DNA from: Candidatus Zipacnadum vermilionense
GTDB lineage: Bacteria > Armatimonadota > Zipacnadia > Zipacnadales > Zipacnadaceae
DNA length: 64,000 nt
Direction: 5' to 3'
Assembly (NCBI GenBank): GCA_029821755.1
Contig: JALGSV010000004.1
Location: 310,001-374,000, forward strand
This document shows positions 28,491 to 38,330 of this stretch, piece by piece. Position 1 is the stretch's first letter; every line of letters starts with the position of its first letter. A program made the translations under genes and the position numbers. The notes under the pieces are model-generated. The model saw nothing but the letters and a program-made list of their open reading frames with translations. It was not told the origin of the DNA and did not search any database.

Positions 28491-30686
28491 ATGCTCTACG
28501 AAACCATTATCTCCAAACTAGGCTCCCGGATGTCCCTCAACTTTCGGCCCCAGGAGCAGGCCGTATACTACTCCCCATTGGGACGCTACTACGATGGGCC
28601 CATGGACCTAGCCCTGGGCGTGACCGTGGACGGCGAGACTCGCTGCCTGCCCTTCACCAAGCAGCATGAGCACTTTGCCGAGCTCGAGCAGCACCTGACC
28701 ATGACCTCGGTGCTCTACCGCGCCACTTGGCGCGAGAAAGGCCTGCGCCTGGAGGCGGAGTTCATCTCCCCGTGCTATCCCCAGGACGAGCAACTCACGA
28801 CCGCCCCGGTCATCTACCTACGCCTGTCGGTGCTACCCTTCGGCCAGACACCGGAGTCGCAGCGGAGCGGGCCGGTGGAGGTGCTCTGCCGGATGACCTG
28901 GGACGCGAAAGCGGCCGGGGTAACGCAGATGGAGGCCGAGGCCGACGCCACCACCATCCGCCGCCGGATGACCATCGACCTTAGCCGCACCGAAATCGGC
29001 ACCCAGTCTTTCTTTATGCCTGCCCTGGAGCCGCTGCAGATGGTCCTGCACTGCGAGGACCTCCTCACCGCCGAGGCCCCCTCCGTAACCACCAACACTG
29101 ACGGCTTCACCTTCTCCCTCTACTGCGGCGAGGACGAGGCCTGGATCACCTGGGTGTCGCACACCCCTGACCCCATCCTGGAAGTCCAGGGCGATAGCAC
29201 GCCCTTCAAGTACACGCAGTTCTTCGCCTCCGCCGCGGAGGTCCTCGCTTGGGCCACTGAGCAGCGCGAGGAGATCCTCCGCCGCACCAGCTTCTTCGAC
29301 GCCCTCTTCACCGAGGCCAGCCTCACCGCCGCCGAAAAGGACTTGCACGCCTTTGGCTTCCAGTCCTACCTCGCCAACTCCTGGTGGACACTACGCCCGG
29401 ACGGGCGGGACTGGTACAGCGTCTGGGAGGGCTGCTGCCTGTTCCACTCTACCGTGGACGTGGAGTACAACATGGCCCCCTTCTACCTGCTCTTCTGGCC
29501 GAAGCTCTTGGAGCTGGAAGTAGACGCCTGGGCCGATTTTGCGCTCGCCCACCCCGACGTCACCGGCAAGTACCTCAGCCATGACATCGGCATCCGCCAT
29601 CAAGTCAGCGTCCAGGCGTACGAACACGCCATGGAGATCGAGGAGAACTGCAACTACCTCCTCATGCTCCACGCCCTCTGGCGCGTCACCGACGACGATG
29701 CCCCCGTCCGCCGCCACTGGTCTTTGGTGCGCGATTTGACTACCTTCCTGCACGACTCGGATAAGAACGGCAACGGCTTCCCCCAGGTCGGCGTAGCCAA
29801 CACCATCGACGACGCCTCCCCGGCAGTGCAATTCTCCCACGAGCAGACCTACCTCGCGGTCAAGACCGCCGCCGCCTGCCGCGCGGTGGCGATAATGGCC
29901 GAGCAGATGGAGGACACTCCCGTCGCCGAGGAGTGCGAGGCCCAGATCGCCCTCATCGACCACACCATGCAGCGCGAGGCCTGGCTGGGTGACCACTACG
30001 CCGTCTGCATTGACCAGGGCGTGGCGGGAGTCGCGGACCCGTGGAATCCGGGGGGCACGCTGGAGGCGGAGGTCCTGGAGGAGGGCGGTCGCATCGTGGG
30101 CTGGGACGCCTACACCCTCTACACTTCCCTCGGCCTCCTGACCCTCCAGATGACCGGCGCTCCCCTGCCCCTGGGCCAAGTGGAGCGTCTCCGGGAGGAT
30201 ATCGTTCGCTCCGCGCAGGAGTCTCTCGGCCCCTACGGCTGCTTTCACTCCAGCGCCGACCACTCCAACGAGTGGGTCTCCATGAACCTCCACCGCGATT
30301 TCGTCGCGGCCTACTTCGGCCTGGACCTCATCACTCCCCACACCGGCCTGTACTGGAACTTCGAGCTGCACAACAACTCCCTGTCGGGCCGGGGCGGCTG
30401 TTTCACCGACACCTACGGCGGCAACTTCCTGCACTACTACCCCCGCGGTTTGACCAGCGTCGGGATGCTGGCGGCCCTCGGCGGAGTGCGCTTCGACCGA
30501 GTAGCGGGCACGCTGCAACTGGCCCCCGCTCGCCTGCCCCTGCGGATACCGCTGGTGCAACTGACCGACTGGCCCGCCATGCGCGTCCCCTGGCTCACGG
30601 CCGAAGGCGGCCAGGACGGCCCGGCCCTGGAGATCAGCAATCCCGACCTACTCCAAGGTACTGACTGGAGGGAGGGGGAGCCCTGA
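28491..30686 (+). CDS. Glycoside hydrolase-like (alpha/alpha)6 barrel protein
   Basis: 'WYSVWEGCCLFHSTVDVEYNMAPFYLLFWP', 'MEIEENCNYLLMLHALWRVT', 'GFPQVGVANTIDDASPAVQFSHEQTYLAVKTAAACRAVA'; GGAGGG upstream of ATG. Confidence 0.6.
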   Translation: MLYETIISKLGSRMSLNFRPQEQAVYYSPLGRYYDGPMDLALGVTVDGETRCLPFTKQHEHFAELEQHLTMTSVLYRATWREKGLRLEAEFISPCYPQDEQLTTAPVIYLRLSVLPFGQTPESQRSGPVEVLCRMTWDAKAAGVTQMEAEADATTIRRRMTIDLSRTEIGTQSFFMPALEPLQMVLHCEDLLTAEAPSVTTNTDGFTFSLYCGEDEAWITWVSHTPDPILEVQGDSTPFKYTQFFASAAEVLAWATEQREEILRRTSFFDALFTEASLTAAEKDLHAFGFQSYLANSWWTLRPDGRDWYSVWEGCCLFHSTVDVEYNMAPFYLLFWPKLLELEVDAWADFALAHPDVTGKYLSHDIGIRHQVSVQAYEHAMEIEENCNYLLMLHALWRVTDDDAPVRRHWSLVRDLTTFLHDSDKNGNGFPQVGVANTIDDASPAVQFSHEQTYLAVKTAAACRAVAIMAEQMEDTPVAEECEAQIALIDHTMQREAWLGDHYAVCIDQGVAGVADPWNPGGTLEAEVLEEGGRIVGWDAYTLYTSLGLLTLQMTGAPLPLGQVERLREDIVRSAQESLGPYGCFHSSADHSNEWVSMNLHRDFVAAYFGLDLITPHTGLYWNFELHNNSLSGRGGCFTDTYGGNFLHYYPRGLTSVGMLAALGGVRFDRVAGTLQLAPARLPLRIPLVQLTDWPAMRVPWLTAEGGQDGPALEISNPDLLQGTDWREGEP

Positions 30687-30692
30687 CCGACA

Positions 30693-30750
30693 GCTCTCGT
30701 AGGGGCGGATGTTGCGGCGTGGGCGCCGCAACATCCGCCCCTACGAGAGC
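30693..30750. repeat. Perfect 27-bp hairpin (repeat family 1)
   Basis: GCTCTCGTAGGGGCGGATGTTGCGGCG-tggg-CGCCGCAACATCCGCCCCTACGAGAGC. Confidence 0.9.
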
Positions 30751-30791
30751 CGAGCACAGTTCATCACAAACTCTCCAAGGATCCCACCGCC

Positions 30792-32204
30792 ATGCCGACC
30801 TCCCGCCCTAACCTCCTCTTCCTCCTAGCCGACGACCTTGGCTACGGCGACCTGAGCGCCTTCAACGGCGGCCTTTCCGACACGCCCACGCTCGACGCGC
30901 TGGTGCAGGAAGGCGTCTGCTTCACCCAGCAGTACTGCGCCTCGCCGGTCTGCAACCCCTCCCGGGCCTGCCTGCTGACCGGACGCTATCCGCACCGGAC
31001 CGGCTCGATCGATACCCTCGAATGGTGGGGCCTGGAGCGCCTGTCCCTGCGCGAGCGGACCCTGGCGGAGATGCTCCAGGCGGCCGGCTACGCCACCGGA
31101 CTGGTGGGCAAGTGGCACCTGGGCGCCTTTGACCCCCGCTACCACCCCCTCCGGCGCGGCTTCGACGAGACCGTCTGCTTCCGCGGCGGGATGCACGACT
31201 ACTACCAGTGGCGGGTGGAATGGGGCGAGACCGCCCGCCGCACTGACGGCCGCTACCTCACCGACCTGTGGACCGAGGAGGCCGTCCAGTTCCTGGAACG
31301 CCACCAGCGGGAGCCCTTCTTCCTCCACGTCACCTACAACGCCCCCCACACCCCGCTCCAGGCCCCCGAGGAGGACATCGCCCCCTTCCGCGACAAGCCA
31401 GGCCTCTCCCGCGCCGTGTCCACGCTCTACGGCATGATTCACCGCATGGATGTTGGCATCGGGCGAATCCTAGAGACGCTGGACCGCTTGGGGCTACGCG
31501 ACAACACTATCGTCGTTTTCACCAGCGACAATGGCCCCCAGTTCGGTGGCGCGGGCGAGGACTGCCTGGACCGCTTCAACTGCAACTTCCGGGGGGCCAA
31601 GGGGCACACCTACGAAGGGGGTATCCGCGTGCCGTTGGTGGCGCGCTGGCCGGACGGCCTGCCGCAGCGCCGCGAGGTCCACGACATGGCCCACTTCGCC
31701 GACTGGCTGCCCACGTTCCTGGAGATGACCGGCGTGCCCCTTCCCGCCGACCACCTCCCGCTCGACGGCGTCAGCCTCCTCCCCGCCCTCCGCGGCGAAA
31801 CAGGCCGGACCGTTACCAAGCGCTGCTGGCAGTGGAACCGCTACGAGCCGGTCTACGAGTGCAACGTCGCTATCCGGGACGGGGACTGGAAGCTGGTGCG
31901 CCCCTGGCTGGAGGGCACCGGTCCCGACATCGTCTGCGGCCAATGGCTCTGGGTCTCCATGTACGGCCCCGAACACTTCCTGCACAACGGCCTCATCCCA
32001 CGTCCCTATCCGCCGCGCACGCTGGGAGCGCCCCGCCCGCCGGAGCTGTACAATCTGCGCGACGACCCCTATGAGGAGCACGACCTCGTGGCCCAGCGCC
32101 CCGATCTCGCCCTCCGCCTGCAAACGGAGTTGGAGAACTGGGCCGACGAGGTGGAGAGAGACCGGCGCGAGACGCCGGAATACGCGGAAAGCCTCACCCC
32201 CTAG
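30792..32204 (+). CDS. Sulfatase (Cys-type, formylglycine-dependent)
   Basis: 'LFLLADDLGYGDLSAF', maturation motif 'CNPSRACLLTGRYPHRTG', 'GKWHLG', 'FTSDNGPQFG'. Confidence 0.93.
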   Translation: MPTSRPNLLFLLADDLGYGDLSAFNGGLSDTPTLDALVQEGVCFTQQYCASPVCNPSRACLLTGRYPHRTGSIDTLEWWGLERLSLRERTLAEMLQAAGYATGLVGKWHLGAFDPRYHPLRRGFDETVCFRGGMHDYYQWRVEWGETARRTDGRYLTDLWTEEAVQFLERHQREPFFLHVTYNAPHTPLQAPEEDIAPFRDKPGLSRAVSTLYGMIHRMDVGIGRILETLDRLGLRDNTIVVFTSDNGPQFGGAGEDCLDRFNCNFRGAKGHTYEGGIRVPLVARWPDGLPQRREVHDMAHFADWLPTFLEMTGVPLPADHLPLDGVSLLPALRGETGRTVTKRCWQWNRYEPVYECNVAIRDGDWKLVRPWLEGTGPDIVCGQWLWVSMYGPEHFLHNGLIPRPYPPRTLGAPRPPELYNLRDDPYEEHDLVAQRPDLALRLQTELENWADEVERDRRETPEYAESLTP

Positions 32205-32259
32205 CCCCATCTCCTTCCAGGAGAGGGGGACCAAACTGCTGAGCTCTGGAGGTGCACAG

Positions 32260-33771
32260 ATGTCCTTTTCGTTCCACCAACAGGGCGGCCATGCCGCCCT
32301 CCTTTACGACGATCAGGAGATCCTGGCGCTGGACCGCATGATCACCTACCACGGCGGTCCCTGGTGGGTGCAGCACCAGGTAATGGTCCCCGGCGGGGAG
32401 CCGGAGGTGGCCTACTTGCCCATCTTCGCCTTCTACGGCTACCATCACGCGGTCACCGAGGTAGACTACGAGGCCACGGCCGGCGAGGATAGCCTGACCC
32501 TCAAGCTCATCCCCACCCGCACACTCGCCGGTACCGAGGTGCTCGACCACGTCCGGGAGACCTGCACCTTTACCGTGCGCCTGGAGCAGGGCCGCTTCGT
32601 CTGGGACCAGCGGCTGGATCTCGAGATCATGGCGGATCTCGACACCGCCGTCCTGTACCAGCAGGCCGCCTTGCGTGTCTACCGCTTCCCTCACCAGGAC
32701 GGCCGTCCCGGTATCTTCTACCAGTTCGCCGACCCACAGCCGGTCTGGGCCTCCGGTCCGGCGGTGCCCATGACCCACGACTGGCAGTGGCAATTCGAGC
32801 CCCGCGTGGGTCCCGACGCCTTCCGGCAGCACTGGCGGCGGCGGTGGGTGAACATCGTCTTGCAGAACCTCGACGGCTCCTATTCTTGGTCCAACTTGAA
32901 CAAGACCAAGTGGGCCAACCTCACCATGGACAATCGCCGCGCCCGCCCCTGTCACCCGCAGGGCTACCTCTACCTGCTCAAGGAGAACGGCGAGGCCCTG
33001 GAGTACAAGTGCGATGTCACCTCCCACTACCACCACGTCTGCGAGTGGGGCATGGACTTCCACTTCTGGTGCGACCTGGCCCCCTCCATGCAGGGGACGG
33101 TCCTGCCCGCTGGCACCAAGCTCACCGCCACCACCACCGTGCGGCTCGTCGGGCCGGAGGTGACGCAACCGATTCTGACTCAGGCCACCGAGCTGCGCCT
33201 GACCGAGAAGGAGTTCGCCCAGGCCAACCTTCCCGCCTACGAGGAGCCGGAGAACACCTTCGCCGTCTCCGCCCTGGAGCGCCTGGACGCCCAGTGCTGG
33301 AGACCGACCAGTGAGGGCTGCCGCTGGGAGACCACCGGCGCCCACCACGGCGACGGCGGCTGCCTAGTCATTCACAACAGCTACAGCAACGTTGGCGTCT
33401 GGGAGCAGACCGACCTGGGTCCGCAGCAATGGGGCAATCCCTTCTTAGCCGGCGCTCGTTACCGGCTCACCGCCTGGGTCCGGGTCGAAGACGGCGACTT
33501 CGACACTTCGGGCGGCCCGGAGGTCGGCGCGGAATTCCTGCAGTCCAACGGCCCGGCCTACGCTTCCACCAAGCAGTGGGTAGACGGCGGCTGGAGCCCC
33601 TCCTTGCTTCGCCTCGACCAGCCCCACCCCAACCTGAGCGGCTGGCACCACCTAGAGCTGGTCACTCCCCCCTGCCCCAGCTTCGCCATCCAGGGTAAGC
33701 TCAAGCTCCGCCTGATCGGCCGAGGCAGCGCCTACTTCTCCAACGTGCGCTGGGAGATGGTGCAGGACTAG
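32260..33771 (+). CDS. Hypothetical protein, beta-sandwich-rich
   Basis: Start MSFSFHQQGG (GGAGG upstream); no confidently recognised family. Confidence 0.6.
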   Translation: MSFSFHQQGGHAALLYDDQEILALDRMITYHGGPWWVQHQVMVPGGEPEVAYLPIFAFYGYHHAVTEVDYEATAGEDSLTLKLIPTRTLAGTEVLDHVRETCTFTVRLEQGRFVWDQRLDLEIMADLDTAVLYQQAALRVYRFPHQDGRPGIFYQFADPQPVWASGPAVPMTHDWQWQFEPRVGPDAFRQHWRRRWVNIVLQNLDGSYSWSNLNKTKWANLTMDNRRARPCHPQGYLYLLKENGEALEYKCDVTSHYHHVCEWGMDFHFWCDLAPSMQGTVLPAGTKLTATTTVRLVGPEVTQPILTQATELRLTEKEFAQANLPAYEEPENTFAVSALERLDAQCWRPTSEGCRWETTGAHHGDGGCLVIHNSYSNVGVWEQTDLGPQQWGNPFLAGARYRLTAWVRVEDGDFDTSGGPEVGAEFLQSNGPAYASTKQWVDGGWSPSLLRLDQPHPNLSGWHHLELVTPPCPSFAIQGKLKLRLIGRGSAYFSNVRWEMVQD

Positions 33772-33828
33772 AGGCTGCTCGCCCTGGCAGAGATAACCGT
33801 GCGACGTTCCGATCGGGGGAACCATCCT

Positions 33829-34962
33829 ATGACCCATAAACAGCGCTTCCTTACTGCCATGACCGGGGGTATCCCCGACCGCGTGCCTTGCGCGCCGGAC
33901 TTCTCCAACATGATTCCCTGCCGGCGCACGGGCCGGCCCTTTTGGGACCTCTATCTGCACAACGACCCGCCCCTCTGGCGCGCCTACCTCGACGCCGCCC
34001 GCTACTTCGGTATTGACGCCTGGCTCATGTATGGCAGTCTCGCCTTCGAGCCCCCTCCGGACGTCGAGTCCACCACCGAGACGGTCAGCCACACCGGGGA
34101 GCGAATCGTCACCCGCACCACCCTCCGCATCCCGAAAGGCGACCTGTGGAGCGAGACCACCTACTACCGCGCCGACCCACCCACTGAGACCCGCAAGCTC
34201 ATCAAGAACCTCGAGCAGGACCTCCCCAAGCTGGAGTACCTCCTCGCCCCGCCGGAACGCTACGACCGCGGAGACTGGGACGCGCAGCGGGAGGCCGTCG
34301 GCGACCTCGGTATCTTCGGCCCTACCGTCGGCCTCCCCGGCCTGCAAGTGGCCAGCGATTGGTTCGACGGTAACCTTGCCGCCGCTACCTACGCCATGAT
34401 GGACTACCCGGCCCTTTCCGATCGCCTCATGGAGTGCTACCACGAGCAGTGCCGCCGCCACCTGGAGTTCTATCTTCGCGAGGAACCGGACTTCGTATTG
34501 CTGGGCGCCTCCGGACTGCTGACGCTGCAATCCCCCGCGCTCTTTCGCCGCTGGTCCCTCCCGGCGGTAGCCGAGTTCACCCGCGCCCTGAAGGCAGCAG
34601 GCCTCCCCAGTATGCTCCACTCCTGCGGCAAGGAGCGCCTCCTGGTCGACGATTTCGTCGAGCACACCGACCTGGATTGCGTCAATCCTCTGGAGATGGC
34701 CCCCATGGGCGACTGCGACCTCGCCGAGGTCAAGCGCGCCGTCGGCGACCGCATTTCCCTCATGGGCAATCTGCACACCACCAAGACCATGTTGCACGGA
34801 ACCCTCGATGACGTGGAGGAGGCCGCGCTCGAGACCCTCACCGCCGCTAAAGCCGGCGGCGGCTTCATCATGTCCACCGGCGACCAATGCGCCCGCGATA
34901 CCCCCGACGAGAGCCTCTTCCGCCTGGTCGAGGTCACCAGCCGGGAGGGGAGGTACCAGTAG
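33829..34962 (+). CDS. URO-D-like methyltransferase family protein
   Basis: 'MTHKQRFLTAMTGGIPDRVPCAPDFSNMIP', 'LPSMLHSCGKERLLVDDF', 'INPLEMAPMGDCDLAEVKRAVGDRISLMGNLHTT' pattern (N for I in this copy). Confidence 0.85.
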   Translation: MTHKQRFLTAMTGGIPDRVPCAPDFSNMIPCRRTGRPFWDLYLHNDPPLWRAYLDAARYFGIDAWLMYGSLAFEPPPDVESTTETVSHTGERIVTRTTLRIPKGDLWSETTYYRADPPTETRKLIKNLEQDLPKLEYLLAPPERYDRGDWDAQREAVGDLGIFGPTVGLPGLQVASDWFDGNLAAATYAMMDYPALSDRLMECYHEQCRRHLEFYLREEPDFVLLGASGLLTLQSPALFRRWSLPAVAEFTRALKAAGLPSMLHSCGKERLLVDDFVEHTDLDCVNPLEMAPMGDCDLAEVKRAVGDRISLMGNLHTTKTMLHGTLDDVEEAALETLTAAKAGGGFIMSTGDQCARDTPDESLFRLVEVTSREGRYQ

Positions 34963-35098
34963 GGACCGCTTACGCAGGTCACGCTGGCTGTGCGGAATTC
35001 GCCCCGCAACCGCCTGCCAAGGCCTATCCGCTCCCTGGCCGCTCTGCTCCCCCTCTCCTGCAGGGAGAGGCGGCAGGGGGTGAGGCCTTCCCTCGCCC

Positions 35099-35126
35099 TT
35101 GACATCCTCCTCCAATCCGCTATGCT
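35099..35126 (+). promoter_or_regulatory. Sigma70-like promoter upstream of giant GreA
   Basis: TTGACA - 16 bp - TATGCT. Confidence 0.55.
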
Positions 35127-35189
35127 TGAGCTACGCCGGACGGTACGCCGCCCGGCGTTATCCTGCAACCGAAGGAATGACGTGCCGCC

Positions 35190-37877
35190 GTGGATGAATG
35201 GCTCTCGCAACTGGATGAATTGACCTCCGCAGCCCCGCCCCCAGAGCAGTTTCCGGACCTGATGCTGCAGATAGGGGCGCTCACAGAGGCGGCCGCCGAC
35301 CTCGACGCCGCCCTGGAGGAGGCCGAGCGCCGCGTGGATGCGGCCCCGGAGGTGCTGCTGCTCCGCTATGCTCGGGCGCGGCTGCAAGAGCGCGCGGGGA
35401 TGGCGCAGGCAGCGCGCAGCTATGCGCGAGTCGCCCGGGACCTGGCCGCGGTCGAGCAGTGGCCTGCGGCTCATGAGTTGGTCCGCCATGCTCTACGCCT
35501 CGCCGGCGATCCCGAACTTGTCCCCCTGCTCTTTCACACCGGCGCCCACCTCCGCGACGAAGCCGCGGCCCAGGAGGATCTGACCCTCGCCGCCCATATT
35601 GCCCCCCAGAATCCGCAGGTGCTCTGGGCCCAGGCTCAGGCCGCGCTGGCTGAGGGCAAGTCCGACCGCGCCGGCGAGTTGCTCCTGCGGGCCCTGCGTG
35701 GGTTCGTCGAGACCGCCAACGCCGCCCAGGCCGAGGACGTCCTCCTCGCCGCTCTCGACGACCCCTCGGCCGCCCTGGCCCACCACCTGCTCGAGTTGCT
35801 GCCGGTGATGGCGAATAAGGGCCTGGTGCCGCTGGCCGAGGTCACCCTTGACCTGCTGGAGCCCGTGGTCGACAAGTTCCACCTCGCCCCGGGCCTGGTC
35901 CGCGCCCTCGAGCAGACGCTCACGCATGCCGCTCAGTCGCCCCCTTCCCTCCGGGAGCGCTACCTGGCCGCCGTCGCCCATCTACGCGGAGACGCTCAGG
36001 CCGTCAACGCCGCCGCCCACGAGACCGGCCTTTCCGACCCCGACAAGCCCTTCGCCGAGGCCCTCCCCGCCTTCCAGGCCGCGCTAAGCTTCGCCCGTGG
36101 CGCCCTGGTCAAGCATCGGACCTGGGGCGTGGGCAAGATCGTCGGCGTCAGCGAGGCGGGCCTAGTGATTGACTTCCCCGAGCACCGGCGGCAGGCCATG
36201 GCCCGCAGCATGGCCCGACGCAGTCTGCGGCCCGTCTCGCCGCACTCCCTGGAGGCCATCATCTACCTGCGCGGCAAAGCCCTGCGCGAGAAGGCCAAGC
36301 AGGATCCTGTGGCACTGCTCCTGCGCGTGATTGATGAGGTCGGCGGAAAGGCCGCCATGCCGGATTTCAAGCAGTGGCTGGCGGGGCCTATCATCCCCGA
36401 TAGGTCCTGGTCCGCCTGGTGGAAGGGTGCCCGGGAGGCCGCGGCCCAAGACTCGCGCATCGACCCTAGTCACGCCTTTGCCGGCGACTACCGCCGCGCC
36501 GCGGGGGGCAAGAAAGCCGTCGTCCGCCTGCCGATGCTCAAACGCGCTGACGGCCTGGGCGCCTCAGCCCGCATGGTCCAGCGCCTGCTCAGCCAACATC
36601 CGGAGATGGCCGAGGCCGCCCGCGAGAAATACGGCCCGGTCCTGGCGGACTGGGCCGAGCGCGACGAGAGCCCGGAAGGCCGCCTGCCGGCAGCGCTGCT
36701 CCTGGGCAACTGGTACCCCGACGACCGCGGCCGCTGGGCCACCCTGGTGGCGCGGCTGATGGTCGAATCCCGCGCCCTCAACCTCCTCCACACGGCCGTG
36801 GATCAGCAGGCCGCTCTGGACCTGGTCGCAGACAGCGACGACCCCACGGACGCCGTTATCATGGCACTCGGCTCGCGCTTTGCCTCTGTGCGGGAGGCGG
36901 CGCGTGAGCGCCTCGCCGCCCTGGGAGAGGCGCTGATGGACCTGCTCTGGACCTACCTGCAATCTGAGCAGGCTCCCGTCCCTGTCCAGGTGGAGATCAT
37001 CCGCCTGGCCCTGGACCAGCGGGCGCGCTGGGAGGCTACGCGCGATCCCTGGGTGGTCATGCTGGCGGCGCTGGATACCCTCGCCCAGGCCAAGACCACG
37101 CGGGACATCACCGCCGTGGCCAACATGCTGCGCCCGGAGGGGACACTGGCCGGCCTGCTCCGTACTCGTCCTTGCCCGTCCGACCGGAAGCACAACCTGG
37201 AATCCTCCTTGCTCACCCTGGCGCACTACCATCGGCGCGCCGGGGTAGTCCGGGACTGCCTCGCCGCCACCGGCCACGACCAGTATGCGCCCAACCTCGA
37301 ACCGCCGAAACCCGTCGCCGACAACCATCGGCTCATCCCCGAGCGCAATCCCAAGGTTATCATCATGACGCGGGAGACGTACGAGTCGAAGGTGGAGCGA
37401 CGGGAGCAATTGCGGCGGGAGTTGGCGACGGAGATTCCGCACCTGATCGCCGCAGCGCGGGAGCTGGGGGACCTGAGCGAGAACGCCGACTACCACGCCG
37501 CCCGCGAGCGCCAGGGCTTGGCCGCCGCCGAGGCACGTTCCCTCGACGCACTGGTAGACCACGCTCGCATCCTCGAGGACCTCCCTATCCTCGGCGACCG
37601 CGTCACCGCTGGGACCGAGGTCGTGCTCCGCGAGACCGCCACTGGCACTGAGCGCACCGTTTGGATCCTGGGCCAGGACGACAGCTACCGCGGCCCGGAG
37701 GTCATCAACTATCGTGCCTCGATCGGCCAGGCCCTCCTGGAGCACAAGCCCGGCAACCAGGTAACGGTAGAAAGCGAGCGGGGGCCAGTCATCTATGAGG
37801 TGCTCTCCGTCCGCAAACGCCTCCCGGAGATCAATAGACCCGGCCCCGCCGGGCGGCGGGGAATGTTCACGGATTGA
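35190..37877 (+). CDS. greA: Giant GreA: C-terminal transcription elongation factor GreA/GreB fused to long helical-repeat N-terminal region
   Basis: C-terminal 'MTRETYESKVERREQLRRELATEIPHLIAAARELGDLSENADYHAARERQG'; central 'FARGALVKHRTWGVGKIVGVSEAGLVIDF'; GTG start. Confidence 0.85.
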   Translation: MDEWLSQLDELTSAAPPPEQFPDLMLQIGALTEAAADLDAALEEAERRVDAAPEVLLLRYARARLQERAGMAQAARSYARVARDLAAVEQWPAAHELVRHALRLAGDPELVPLLFHTGAHLRDEAAAQEDLTLAAHIAPQNPQVLWAQAQAALAEGKSDRAGELLLRALRGFVETANAAQAEDVLLAALDDPSAALAHHLLELLPVMANKGLVPLAEVTLDLLEPVVDKFHLAPGLVRALEQTLTHAAQSPPSLRERYLAAVAHLRGDAQAVNAAAHETGLSDPDKPFAEALPAFQAALSFARGALVKHRTWGVGKIVGVSEAGLVIDFPEHRRQAMARSMARRSLRPVSPHSLEAIIYLRGKALREKAKQDPVALLLRVIDEVGGKAAMPDFKQWLAGPIIPDRSWSAWWKGAREAAAQDSRIDPSHAFAGDYRRAAGGKKAVVRLPMLKRADGLGASARMVQRLLSQHPEMAEAAREKYGPVLADWAERDESPEGRLPAALLLGNWYPDDRGRWATLVARLMVESRALNLLHTAVDQQAALDLVADSDDPTDAVIMALGSRFASVREAARERLAALGEALMDLLWTYLQSEQAPVPVQVEIIRLALDQRARWEATRDPWVVMLAALDTLAQAKTTRDITAVANMLRPEGTLAGLLRTRPCPSDRKHNLESSLLTLAHYHRRAGVVRDCLAATGHDQYAPNLEPPKPVADNHRLIPERNPKVIIMTRETYESKVERREQLRRELATEIPHLIAAARELGDLSENADYHAARERQGLAAAEARSLDALVDHARILEDLPILGDRVTAGTEVVLRETATGTERTVWILGQDDSYRGPEVINYRASIGQALLEHKPGNQVTVESERGPVIYEVLSVRKRLPEINRPGPAGRRGMFTD

Positions 37878-37940
37878 GGTCGCTCTCGGTGGCGCCACCG
37901 TCTCGCTGGCCCGAGTGCGGGATGCATCATCGCGATCCGC

Positions 37941-37969
37941 TTGACGTGAGGCCTCCCCTTGGCTATACT
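37941..37969 (+). promoter_or_regulatory. Sigma70-like promoter of tRNA-Leu(GAG)
   Basis: TTGACG - 17 bp - TATACT, about 10 bp before the tRNA. Confidence 0.7.
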
Positions 37970-37979
37970 CCGCATTGAT

Positions 37980-38067
37980 GCCGAGGTGGTGGAATTGGCA
38001 GACACGCTAGCTTGAGGGGCTAGTGACCGCAAGGTTCGTGCGGGTTCGAGTCCCGCCCTCGGCACCA
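37980..38067 (+). tRNA. tRNA-Leu(GAG)
   Basis: Class II tRNA with long variable arm, anticodon loop cttgagg, encoded CCA. Confidence 0.95.
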
Positions 38068-38174
38068 AACAACACCAGCCACAACGGCAGGCACCGCGAC
38101 AGCCTGGCCGGGCCTAGGCCGTTGCGCCTGTATCCGGGCCTGTTGTTGGGCCTACTGCTGGCCTGTAGTATCCC

Positions 38175-38250
38175 GGGCGGTTAGCTCAGCTGGCAGAGCG
38201 CATCCTTCACACGGATGAGGTCAGAAGTTCAAGTCTTCTACCGCCCACCA
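38175..38250 (+). tRNA. tRNA-Val(CAC)
   Basis: GGGCGGT...ACCGCCC acceptor, loop ttcacac, encoded CCA. Confidence 0.93.
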
Positions 38251-38276
38251 TCGCTTCCCCGGCAAGCCGGAACCGG

Positions 38277-38305
38277 TTGCGCCCCGGATGCGTCTCGTGT
38301 ATAAT
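38277..38305 (+). promoter_or_regulatory. Sigma70-like promoter of tRNA-Gly(CCC)
   Basis: TTGCGC - 17 bp - TATAAT. Confidence 0.7.
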
Positions 38306-38330
38306 ACAGCTGTCGGCGGGATCCACACGA

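Noticed and set aside
29391-30560. 389-aa minus-strand ORF
   Set aside because: Shadow of the glycosidase candidate at 28491-30686.
36564-37898. 444-aa minus-strand ORF
   Set aside because: Shadow of giant greA.
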